In this document: positions 7,539 through 15,385 of the stretch, piece by piece
How the letters are laid out: each line of letters opens with the position of its first letter
Position numbering within the stretch: position 1 is the stretch's first letter
NCBI GenBank assembly: GCA_016464795.1
Contig: JAEKNN010000063.1
Location: 1-64,000 of the forward strand
Length of the DNA: 64,000 bases
Direction: 5' to 3'
Source: Candidatus Amunia macphersoniae
GTDB taxonomy: Bacteria; Chloroflexota; Dormibacteria; Aeolococcales; Aeolococcaceae
Made by a program: the position numbers and the translations under genes
Notes under the pieces: generated by a model
What the model was told of the DNA's origin: nothing
Databases searched by the model: none
Seen by the model: only the letters and a program-made list of their open reading frames with translations

Positions 7539-8081
7539 TCAGGCGCCGGCGGGCGCGTCATCGCCGTCAGTGGACGGCGGAGTCGGCTTGTCGTTGCCGC
7601 CCGGTGTCTGCCGGGGACGGTCGTCGTATGACTCGTTGGCGGGCTTGGGTGGGCTGGTGCCTCCGAAGCCGGTTGCCTCACCCGGGCTCTCGGGATTGCC
7701 GATGCCACCGATCCCGCCTGGCCCCATCGGCAGGCCCAGTCCGCTGAAAAGCTTGGCGAGCTCGTCGGGGCCGCCGAGATCCTCCTGGACACGGTCCATC
7801 ATCCGCATCATCAGCTCCTGGAGCTGCGGATCCTGGGTCAGCTTGTCCTGGACACCGCCGAGCTGGCCGATGAGGTCCTTGATCGCCGCCTCCTGGGCGA
7901 CCTGCATCAGCACCGGCTGGCTGGCGGCCGCCACCACCGTCTGAGACTGCTCGCGCAGGATCTCGAAGCCCTTGCAGGCCAGGCAGGTGCCCTGGTGCTG
8001 GCACCGGCACAGCTGGGCCTTGAGGCGATCGAGCTCGCGATGCAACCCGCTGAGATCGACGCCCTCATTCTCATTGGCCAT
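7539..8081 (-). CDS. Conserved-looking unknown protein with N-terminal CxC-CxxC cluster
   Basis: I do not recognise this 180-aa protein. A short helix is followed by four cysteines in CRCQHQGTCLACKGFE (near residues 24-39), which could bind zinc or a cluster. A helical, Gln/Met-rich middle (QELMMRMMDRVQEDLGG) and a Gly/Pro-rich disordered tail follow. ATG 8081 is preferred because an upstream ATG (8117) adds only an unstructured extension, although neither has a good ribosome-binding site. It lies 15 bp upstream of the CitE-like gene on the same strand and may be cotranscribed with it. Confidence 0.6.
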   Translation of the reverse strand: MANENEGVDLSGLHRELDRLKAQLCRCQHQGTCLACKGFEILREQSQTVVAAASQPVLMQVAQEAAIKDLIGQLGGVQDKLTQDPQLQELMMRMMDRVQEDLGGPDELAKLFSGLGLPMGPGGIGGIGNPESPGEATGFGGTSPPKPANESYDDRPRQTPGGNDKPTPPSTDGDDAPAGA

Positions 8082-8136
8082 AAGTTGATCGTAGCCGCGA
8101 GCGCCGAGCGACGGCATCGCAGTGCGCGGGGCGGCG

Positions 8137-10809
8137 TCAGCGGGCCGGGGTGGCCCTTCGTCGCCGAAGTCCGAACGCCACAGCGATGAGCAGCGCCGGC
8201 ACCAGCAGCAGCACCACCCGAGGCGCCTCGGGCACGTTGGTCGCGGGCGCTCCGAGAACCGCGTCCATGGGCGGGGAGGAGTCGATGGTGCGCAGTGACA
8301 CGAACACCTGCGAGCTCGCCTTCTGGCCGGCGATGAGGCTGTCGGCCGGGCCGGCGAGGCTGAACGACGCGTAGCTCACCAGCGTGTCACCGGCGGCGGC
8401 CGCGAAGTCCGACAGCCGCCCGGTGATCAGCAGGCTGTTGCCCTGGACCTTGCCGCTGACAACAAAGGCCTGCTGCGGACGGTAGGAGACCCCCACCGCT
8501 GAATTGCCATTGCTGAGGGCGTTCGACGCATCCACCCTGCCACCGTAGTAAGACAGTGCCCCTGTGGCGTCGGCCTCGGCCACGAGGTAGTACGCATCTC
8601 CCCTGCTGTCCCATCGGGCCACGTACTGAAGCCGGCTGGCCGGGAGGTCGGTCGAGGTCACCGCGTTGTAGGCAGCGAGATCGCGCACGAATCCGGCCTT
8701 GCTAGCGTCCTTGAGGTCGATGCGCGCCACCAGCGACGTCCCGCTGATGCTCACGCCGCTGCCGAGGATGTCGAGAGCCGGGAGGTTGGCGCCACCGCTG
8801 GCGTTCGGCCGGGTGGCATCGTTGGGGGCCGAGGCGCGGAAGTCGGTGGGGTAGGTCAGCGTATACGGACCATGGCCATTGAGCAGCGACGGGCCGTTGG
8901 CCAGGCGCGCCACCTTCACGTAGGGCGAGCCCTTCGAGCCCTGGGACGCCTCCTGCCGGCCGAAGGAGTTGTTGTTGTCGGTGAACACCACGGCGAGTCG
9001 ACCGTCGTTGTCCATGGTGATGTCGATCAGGTCGAGCAGCGATCGGTCGCCCATCGTCGCCGCGCAGGCGGTGCCGGACGTACAGATCGACCCTGTGTGG
9101 ACCACCTGGTGGGACACGACACCGGTCTGGAAGACAGGATTGGAGTCCAGAGCGTCAGCGCTGGTGGAGACGTACGCATTCCATGTGGCGGGCTTGGTTC
9201 CGGCGGGAGCGCCGTCACTCAACCCCGTGTAGTCGGCGGTGGCCACATAGGCGATGGCGATGTGTCCCGGGTCACCGGCGACCACCTCGGGGAAGACAGT
9301 GCTGCCCAGGTTGGGCGCGTTGACCTTGAGCTTCGGCGACCAGGTGGTGCCCGGCACTCCCGCAGGCGTGGCCATGGGGTTGTTCTTGGGGTCGAGGATT
9401 CGCGAGAAGCTGTAGTAGAGCTGACCGTTGGGCGCCACCCAGGTTGCGTACAGGTTGCCCTTTGTGTCCAGGTTGATCCAGGGAAACACCTGGGGCTGGT
9501 CGGTGCTGACCGTCTGCAGCGTGTATGCCGTCGGGTCCTGCAGCCCGGAGAGCCGAGCCACACCGACTCTGAAGCCTGTGCTGTCGCGATACCCCTGATA
9601 GAAGTAGCCGGCTCCGGGACTGCCCGGCTGGGTGTCGACCCGGCTGGGCCCACTCTGCGAGACGCTGGGGATCACCGGCACGGCGTCGCGAACGATGCCG
9701 TCGGTGCCCACCCCGGCGACCAGCTCGCCGGCTGCGGGGATGTGATACGAGTACACCGCCTGGAGTTCGTACCGCACCGGGCCGGCCATCATCCCCGGGG
9801 CATCGACAGTGGAGATCCACTGGCGGTCGACACCGCTGAACGTGGATGTGACAGCCGTCTGCCGGGTCGCCGGGAAGCTGTCACCGTGGTCGATGGAGCT
9901 TGCGTACGCCTCCTGGGCGAGCGACTCCTGATCGCCGAAGTTGACGGTGCCGTCGTAGTTGTTGACCCGGTTGACGGTGTCGCCCCCGCCCCCGGTGAGG
10001 CAGTTGGGCACCTGGCGCGGCGCACAGCTGAGGTCGACCAGCTGCCGGTAGCTGTCGCCACCGTTCTGGGTTCGCCACAGGGTGCCGATCATCGACCGCG
10101 AGCTCACCGGCCAGTCCACGAAACCGCGCTTCGGATCGAGCCCGGCCCCGGCCTTGGGGCTGGCCACCGGACGCTCGAAGCTGATCTGGGGCTCCGCGCC
10201 GAGGATGCTCGGCGACACCACAGCCGCCGGTGCGAAGGCCACTGGCGTCGAGGACTGGGTGACACCGGGCACCGTGGGTCCTGCTCCGGACTGCCGCGCC
10301 GAGGCGGTGCCGGAGTACAGCTCCGAGGCGGCGCCGGCCTCCCCGGAGATCTCGAGCGTGTACATGCCTGGATCGAGCTTGCCGCCCGTCGCCACCGCTG
10401 GTGAGCTTCCAGACACTGACGAGGCGACGGTGGCGCCGGTGCTGTCGATGATGTACAGGTCGAGACCGGTCAGACCTGACGGGTTGCCCCCGGCCGCAGT
10501 GAAGGTGAGCGTCACCGTCAGATCGATGCTCTTGGCCGGGAACTGCGCTGGGGCCTGGAGGGTCAGGGGGATGCTCTCGCAGGCTGGGGCGCTGCAGACC
10601 ACCGGGGTAACGCTGCCACTGGCGTCAGCGCTGCCGGTGATCGGCCCTCCCCTGAAGCTCTGGGAGGCGCCGCCAACAGCCACCGTCAGCATGCCGGGTG
10701 ACGGCGCAGCGGCCACGCGCTGGGCGGGACCGAGTGCCAGCGTCGCCAACGCGACGGCGCCGAGGGCGATCGCGAGTCGACGCGGGCGCGCTGATGTGCT
10801 GGTTCTCAC
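8137..10809 (-). CDS. Large secreted beta-rich protein with sialidase-like segment and PEP-CTERM-like C-terminal anchor
   Basis: An 890-aa exported protein. An Arg-containing signal peptide ends near RVAAAPS. A pre-peptidase-type domain (about 60-170; LTGLDLYIIDSTGATV, MYTLEISG) is followed by a region with sialidase/BNR-like wording (GTLWRTQNGGDSYRQLV, SSIDHGDSFP, DRQWISTVDAPG, GYFYQGYRD, DNDGRLAVVFTDNN). These are consistent with a beta-propeller. The C-terminus reads VPEAPRVVLLLVPALLIA followed by RRRR. This is a VPEAP box, one helix and a basic cluster, the layout of PEP-CTERM sorting signals. No catalytic set is obvious, so a structural or binding role is as likely as hydrolysis. The penicillin acylase at 40842-43724 ends in the same kind of tail. 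Confidence 0.72.
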   Translation of the reverse strand: MRTSTSARPRRLAIALGAVALATLALGPAQRVAAAPSPGMLTVAVGGASQSFRGGPITGSADASGSVTPVVCSAPACESIPLTLQAPAQFPAKSIDLTVTLTFTAAGGNPSGLTGLDLYIIDSTGATVASSVSGSSPAVATGGKLDPGMYTLEISGEAGAASELYSGTASARQSGAGPTVPGVTQSSTPVAFAPAAVVSPSILGAEPQISFERPVASPKAGAGLDPKRGFVDWPVSSRSMIGTLWRTQNGGDSYRQLVDLSCAPRQVPNCLTGGGGDTVNRVNNYDGTVNFGDQESLAQEAYASSIDHGDSFPATRQTAVTSTFSGVDRQWISTVDAPGMMAGPVRYELQAVYSYHIPAAGELVAGVGTDGIVRDAVPVIPSVSQSGPSRVDTQPGSPGAGYFYQGYRDSTGFRVGVARLSGLQDPTAYTLQTVSTDQPQVFPWINLDTKGNLYATWVAPNGQLYYSFSRILDPKNNPMATPAGVPGTTWSPKLKVNAPNLGSTVFPEVVAGDPGHIAIAYVATADYTGLSDGAPAGTKPATWNAYVSTSADALDSNPVFQTGVVSHQVVHTGSICTSGTACAATMGDRSLLDLIDITMDNDGRLAVVFTDNNNSFGRQEASQGSKGSPYVKVARLANGPSLLNGHGPYTLTYPTDFRASAPNDATRPNASGGANLPALDILGSGVSISGTSLVARIDLKDASKAGFVRDLAAYNAVTSTDLPASRLQYVARWDSRGDAYYLVAEADATGALSYYGGRVDASNALSNGNSAVGVSYRPQQAFVVSGKVQGNSLLITGRLSDFAAAAGDTLVSYASFSLAGPADSLIAGQKASSQVFVSLRTIDSSPPMDAVLGAPATNVPEAPRVVLLLVPALLIAVAFGLRRRRATPAR

Positions 10810-10884
10810 CGTGGGTCCCCCTTCCTTGTTGCTGCCGCGAATGGTATGCGAGTGTCGCCCGGACCGGCGTTCCCGGGCCTGGAG

Positions 10885-12246
10885 TCAGTGCCGGGCGGGT
10901 TCGGCCCCGGCGATCTCCTGGGTCAGGAGGAGCACGCTGGCACCGGACAATCGTGGGGACACGTCAGCTTCGGCGCCACCAGGCCAGTCCGGCAGGTGCT
11001 CGTTGCGATAGGCGGGCTTGGCGAGTACCAGCTGCATGTCAGTGATGCGCCGCTCGGTGAAGCCTGCCTCGCACAGGCTGAGATAGAGGGACCAGGTGCG
11101 CAGGAAGCGACTGTCGAACCTGGGCGGAAGCTGCGCCTGGTTGCGCAGCAGGTTGTCCCGCCACACGGCCAGCGTGGTCGGATAGTGCGGGGTGATGTCC
11201 TCGGCGTTGATCAATCGCAGGGCCCCGGTGCGTCCCGCGGACTCCAGCATCGCTTCGACCGACGGGCAGTGGCCACCGGGGAAGATGTGGGTGTTGATGA
11301 AGGTGCGATGACCGCGAGTGGCCAGGTACGTGCGGTGGGGCTGGCAGATCGCCTGGATGGCGGCGAGGCCGTCGTGCGCCAGCAGGCGGCTGCACTGCCT
11401 GAAGAAAGTGTCGTAGGAGCGCCAACCGATGGCCTCGATCATCTCCACAGACACCAGCTTGGTGAAGCGGCCGCGCAGATCGCGGTAGTCGTCCAGCAGC
11501 ACTGTGACTCGATCACCCACGCCGGCGCGCAGCACCCGCTCGGTGGCCTGGGCGTGCTGTTCTTCACTGATGGTGGTGGTGGTGACACGGCACCCATAGG
11601 CCTGGGCGGCGTGAACCGCCAAAGCCCCCCAGCCACTACCGATCTCGACCAGATGGTCATGGGGATGCAGATCGAGCTTGCGGCAGAGACGGTCGATCTT
11701 CGCCACCGAGGCGTCGTGAAGGCTGGCGTCGGGTCGCTCGAAGATGGCGCTGGAGTACGACATGGTGTCGTCCAGCATCAGCGAGAAGAGGTCGTTGCCG
11801 ATGTCGTAGTGCTGGGCGATGTTCTCGCGGCTGCGCCCGCGGTTGTTGCGGCGCACCCATTCGCGTCCGGCGCGCAGTGGGCGAAGCAGCGGCTCGACAG
11901 CCGCCTGCAGACGTTCGAGCGTGTCGAGATTGCGGGTGGCGATGCGCAGCAGGGAGACGAGGTCCGGACAGTCCCAGTCGCCGTTGATGTAGCTGAACGC
12001 CCCGTTCATGCTGCCCCCCGCGATCGCGCGGTAGAAGGTCGAGCGGTGCACGTGGACCCGCGCCCGCACCGGAAAGTCGGCCATCGAGCCGAAGCGATGC
12101 CGGGCGCCACCGTCTTCGATGATCTCCAGCTCTCCGTGACGGATGTGAGCGAACACCCGTAACGCCAGCGCTCGCGCGGCGGTGTCGAGGCGCGGCAGCT
12201 CGCGCAGGGGCGGATGCAGCCGAGCAGTGGGTGGGTTGGAGGTCAT
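10885..12246 (-). CDS. cfa: Cyclopropane-fatty-acyl-phospholipid synthase family methyltransferase
   Basis: A 453-aa SAM-dependent enzyme that adds a methylene or methyl group to unsaturated phospholipid acyl chains at the membrane. Family signatures are HYDIGNDLFSLMLDDTMSYSS, the SAM-binding VEIGSGWGALAVHAA, FTKLVSVEMIEAIG and FINTHIFPGG. The N-terminal lipid-binding part (GSMNGAFSYINGDWDCPDL) is present. ATG 12246 is chosen because it overlaps the TGA of the DUF1365 gene (ATGA). It is the last gene of a tightly coupled three-gene operon. In proteobacteria such FAD-oxidoreductase/DUF1365/Cfa trios are linked to stress-induced modified fatty acids, so the product need not be a simple cyclopropane. 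Confidence 0.88.
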   Translation of the reverse strand: MTSNPPTARLHPPLRELPRLDTAARALALRVFAHIRHGELEIIEDGGARHRFGSMADFPVRARVHVHRSTFYRAIAGGSMNGAFSYINGDWDCPDLVSLLRIATRNLDTLERLQAAVEPLLRPLRAGREWVRRNNRGRSRENIAQHYDIGNDLFSLMLDDTMSYSSAIFERPDASLHDASVAKIDRLCRKLDLHPHDHLVEIGSGWGALAVHAAQAYGCRVTTTTISEEQHAQATERVLRAGVGDRVTVLLDDYRDLRGRFTKLVSVEMIEAIGWRSYDTFFRQCSRLLAHDGLAAIQAICQPHRTYLATRGHRTFINTHIFPGGHCPSVEAMLESAGRTGALRLINAEDITPHYPTTLAVWRDNLLRNQAQLPPRFDSRFLRTWSLYLSLCEAGFTERRITDMQLVLAKPAYRNEHLPDWPGGAEADVSPRLSGASVLLLTQEIAGAEPARH

Positions 12247-13019
12247 GCCGCGGCGCGCTCGTCGACGATCGCGCACGGGCGGCGATGGTAGGGAGTGCCC
12301 TTTCGCCACAACAAGATCGCCTGCCAGTGAATGCCACCCAGGACATGCAGAGACATCGGTGGGTAGCGCAGCAGCAGCCCGGCCATGGACAGGCGGGTCA
12401 GGGGACGGCGGCGCATGGCGACGCTGGTCTCGACCACCACGCCGGCGCGGTCGGCGACGTCGATGCTCAGCGCCAGGTGGTCGCCCGGGCGTGTCAGCTT
12501 CCACTGGTAGCGCAGGTCCATGGGCAGGAATGGCGACACGTGCAGCTCCTTGTCCATGCCGCCGCTCAGAACCCTGGGCTCGCCATGCGCGTCGAGCACG
12601 TAGTGGTGGCGCTCGCGCCAGGGTGTGCTGGTCACCTCGAGCACCGCCCACTCGAGAGTCACGCCGTCAGCGGCAAAGCAGTAGTACACGCTGATGGGGT
12701 TGAACCAGGCGCCGAGATAGCGCAGGTGGGTCAGCAACCGCACCGGTCCTGACGGCCGTACGCCGGTGCGCTCCAGGACGAGATTGCGCGCCCAGTCGTC
12801 GAGCGGCTGCCCAGGGCGGCCCGGATAGTCGCTGCGACGAAAGCGGGCGGGTGCTGTGCGTCGCGCCGACCAGAGCAGGCGATGGTCGAGCGCGCGAGGC
12901 AGCTCGCCGAGGTCGAGGTAGAGCATGAACACTCGATACCGGAAGGCGTGCACGGCTGGCCTGCGGCGGCGGTGACCGACGACGCCCTCGTACGCGCAGC
13001 TGTTCGACGTCACGGTCAC
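12243..13019 (-). CDS. DUF1365 family protein
   Basis: A 258-aa DUF1365 protein. Recognisable stretches are YEGVVGHRRRRPAVHAFRY, FRYRVFMLYLDLGELP, LTHLRYLGAWFNPISVYYC and MDKELHVSPFLPMDLRYQW. Its biochemical role is not established. It is regularly found between an FAD-dependent amine-oxidase-like gene and a cyclopropane-synthase gene, as here, and is thought to act on the same lipid. Both ends overlap neighbouring genes by four bases (ATGA), so the three products are made together. Confidence 0.88.
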   Translation of the reverse strand: MTVTSNSCAYEGVVGHRRRRPAVHAFRYRVFMLYLDLGELPRALDHRLLWSARRTAPARFRRSDYPGRPGQPLDDWARNLVLERTGVRPSGPVRLLTHLRYLGAWFNPISVYYCFAADGVTLEWAVLEVTSTPWRERHHYVLDAHGEPRVLSGGMDKELHVSPFLPMDLRYQWKLTRPGDHLALSIDVADRAGVVVETSVAMRRRPLTRLSMAGLLLRYPPMSLHVLGGIHWQAILLWRKGTPYHRRPCAIVDERAAA

Positions 13020-14263
13020 GACAGCGCGGCGCCGAAGTGGGCGGCGACCCGCAGCGCCGAGTCGACCCCATCCTCGTGGAAGCCATAACCCCAGTATGCA
13101 CCGCAGAAATACGTCCGATTGGCACCGAGCACGCTCTGGTGGCGCTCCTGCGCGCGGACGCTGCGATGGGTGAACACGGGGTGCTGATAGTTGAAGGTGC
13201 GCACGATCTTGCTGTCATCGATGCCGGCGAGGTTGTTGAGGGTCACGCAGAACTGTTCGGGCGCCTCGATGGACTGAAGACGGTTCATGTGATAGGTCAC
13301 TGCGCTGCTGCCGGTGTGGCCGTCGATGAGGTGGTAGTTCCACGCCGCCCAGGCGCGGCGCCGGCGCGGCAGCATCCCGGTGTCGGTGTGCAGCGCCACC
13401 TCATTCTGCTGATACTCGAACGAGCTGAGCATGTCGCGCTCGTGCGGGGTGGGCTGGCTGAGCATGCGCAGAGCCTGGTCGGAGTGGGTGGCGATGATCA
13501 CTCTGTCGAAGCGCTCCGGCTGCCCGTGGTCGGGGGTGATGTCGACCCAGTCCTCGGTGCGGTCGATGGCGCGCACCGGCGAGCTCAGCCTGATGCGTCG
13601 CTTGAAGGGGCGGGTCATCGCCTCCACGTAGCGCGCCGAACCGCCCGGAACCGTTGCCCAGCGCGGATGACCCCCCACCTGCAGCAAACCATGGTTGTCG
13701 AGGAACTGGGCCAGGTACTTGGCTGGGAAGGCGCGCGCCTCCTCGGCGGCAGCTGACCACACCGCCGCGACCTGGGGCACGATCAGGCGGTCGACGAAGG
13801 TGCGGGAATAGCGCCGGGCGTCGAGGAACTCCCCCAGCGTAGGGCCCTCGCCGACCTGCTCGAGAAGGCGGCGGACCTCGCGGTTGAATCGGACCTTGTC
13901 GACGAGCATCCTGTAGAAAGCCGGCCGGACCAGGTGGGAGCGCTGCGCGAAGATGGCGTTGGCGCCGGCGCTGGAGTACTCGAAGTCATCCTGACGCGAG
14001 CTGACGCTGAAGCTCATGTTGGAGGGCTGCTCGCCGACACCGATCCGCTTGAGGAGGCGGCGGAAATTGGGGTAGTTGGCCTCGTTGAAGACGATGAAGC
14101 CGGTGTCGACCTGGTAGGTGCCGCTCTGCACCTCGACCGGGATGGTGTTGACGTGGCCGCCCGGGTAGTCCCCGGCCTCGAAGACTGTGATGTCGTGCTC
14201 GCGGTGGAGGAGATAGGCGGCCACCAGACCGGACACCCCCGCCCCGACGATCGCCACTCTCAT
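13016..14263 (-). CDS. FAD-dependent amine-oxidase-like oxidoreductase of the Cfa/DUF1365 operon
   Basis: A 415-aa flavoprotein. The dinucleotide-binding motif VAIVGAGVSGLVAAYLL begins at residue 3 when ATG 14263 is used, which argues for that start over an upstream in-frame one. FEAGDYPGGHVNT (FAD ribose contact) and the C-terminal FCGAYWGYGFHEDGVDSA follow. It resembles NAD/FAD proteins next to DUF1365 and Cfa in other bacteria, where an oxidation or desaturation step on the lipid has been proposed. It is first gene of the operon and divergent from a hydrolase, so the promoter lies in 14264-14339. Confidence 0.87.
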   Translation of the reverse strand: MRVAIVGAGVSGLVAAYLLHREHDITVFEAGDYPGGHVNTIPVEVQSGTYQVDTGFIVFNEANYPNFRRLLKRIGVGEQPSNMSFSVSSRQDDFEYSSAGANAIFAQRSHLVRPAFYRMLVDKVRFNREVRRLLEQVGEGPTLGEFLDARRYSRTFVDRLIVPQVAAVWSAAAEEARAFPAKYLAQFLDNHGLLQVGGHPRWATVPGGSARYVEAMTRPFKRRIRLSSPVRAIDRTEDWVDITPDHGQPERFDRVIIATHSDQALRMLSQPTPHERDMLSSFEYQQNEVALHTDTGMLPRRRRAWAAWNYHLIDGHTGSSAVTYHMNRLQSIEAPEQFCVTLNNLAGIDDSKIVRTFNYQHPVFTHRSVRAQERHQSVLGANRTYFCGAYWGYGFHEDGVDSALRVAAHFGAALS

Positions 14264-14339
14264 GGGCAGAGATACACCGCTACGCCGCGAGCGGATCAGT
14301 GAGGTTGCCGCACCGGGAGCGTGTGCCACGATCCTTGCC

Positions 14340-15149
14340 GTGTCCCTCGCCTGGCGCCGTCACCGCGTGCCCCTCAGCTGGGGTCGCCTCTCCGTCAACG
14401 TGGCGGGGGACGGGCCGCCCCTGCTGTTGATCCACGGTCTGGGAGGCAGTGGCCGTTACTGGGCGGGGTTGGCGCCGTACCTCGCCGGCCGGCGAACTCT
14501 GATCGCCCCGGACCTGGCGGGCTTCGGACGCTCTGACAAGCCGCGACTCGACTACTCCCGCGACTTCCACCTGGCCAACCTTGACGGACTCCTCCACGGT
14601 CTGCACGTCGACGGTCCCGTGGCGGTGGCCGGACATTCGATGGGAGGCGTCCTGGCAGCTCTGTTCGCGGCCCACCGGCCGGAGCGCACCGGGGCCCTGG
14701 TCCTCGCCGCCGTGCCGTTTCCGCGAGTGCAGCTGCACCCGTACCGCGTGCCCCGGGGCGTGGTGGGGCGGGCCGTGTACGGGTCGCTGCAGCGCGTGCT
14801 CCCTCTGGCCTCGCCGCTGGTGCGGTCGAAGACATTCCCGCGGGCGGTCATCGCCGATTACATGCGTCACACCGTGGACAGCTATCAACGCACCTCGGAG
14901 TCACTGATCTGGGACCCGGCCGTCGTCGACGAGCTGGCGCCGCTGCGCTCGCTGGACCTCCCCGAGCTGCTGCTGTTCTCCCGGGACGATCGCACCATCG
15001 CCCCGGACAGCCTCGATCGCTGGCGCGTCCAGGTGCCGCGAGCGCAGGTGACCATGGTCCCGGGGGCACACCAGCTGCTCCTCCGCGGAGGCTTCGCGGT
15101 GTTGGCGCAGTGGTTGCTGGGCCACAGCTCGCAGGTCATGCGCGCCTAG
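14340..15149 (+). CDS. Alpha/beta-fold hydrolase
   Basis: A 269-aa serine hydrolase of the alpha/beta fold. The oxyanion segment LLLIHGLGGSGRYW, the nucleophile elbow AGHSMGGVLAAL, the acid-region strand LLLFSRDDRTIAP and the terminal histidine in VPGAHQLLL are all present. The substrate is unknown; esterase, lipase or haloperoxidase-like activity is possible. GTG 14340 is preferred because earlier starts overlap the divergent FAD gene's start and add a non-homologous leader. Transcribed away from the lipid-modification operon, it may share its control region. Confidence 0.82.
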   Translation: MSLAWRRHRVPLSWGRLSVNVAGDGPPLLLIHGLGGSGRYWAGLAPYLAGRRTLIAPDLAGFGRSDKPRLDYSRDFHLANLDGLLHGLHVDGPVAVAGHSMGGVLAALFAAHRPERTGALVLAAVPFPRVQLHPYRVPRGVVGRAVYGSLQRVLPLASPLVRSKTFPRAVIADYMRHTVDSYQRTSESLIWDPAVVDELAPLRSLDLPELLLFSRDDRTIAPDSLDRWRVQVPRAQVTMVPGAHQLLLRGGFAVLAQWLLGHSSQVMRA

Positions 15150-15244
15150 GCTCCCGAAGCACACCCCGTCCTGTCGCCGCCCAGCGGCGGTGACCGAGGG
15201 CGGCCTGACCCGGTCTTGTTACACGGCCGCTTCCAGGACCCATG

Positions 15245-15272
15245 TTGCAAGCGCAGCCGGCTGCGCTATAGT
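15245..15272 (+). promoter_or_regulatory. Promoter whose spacer is a perfect 16-bp palindrome
   Basis: A -35-like TTGCAA (15245-15250) and a -10-like TATAGT (15267-15272) are separated by exactly 16 bp. All 16 form the perfect palindrome GCGCAGCCGGCTGCGC. A protein bound there would block polymerase directly. It lies about 115 bp before the helicase gene. The alternative is a U-less hairpin ending the upstream hydrolase transcript. Confidence 0.5.
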
Positions 15273-15385
15273 TCGGGACACGCGGGAGCCTTCGGGAGCC
15301 GCAGCGCGGCCAGTCCGGCCGCCACGCCAGCAGATGAGCGATCGTCGCTGTTCGCTGACACCCGAATCCATCCCGAACCGGATGC

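Noticed and set aside
8872-10404. 510-aa plus-strand open frame inside the 890-aa secreted protein gene
   Set aside because: Val/Gly/Arg/His-rich with no start signal; the minus-strand gene has a signal peptide and an ordered C-terminal anchor.
8137-10809. Active sialidase
   Set aside because: Only propeller-like wording is visible; I cannot identify the Arg triad or Tyr/Glu pair.
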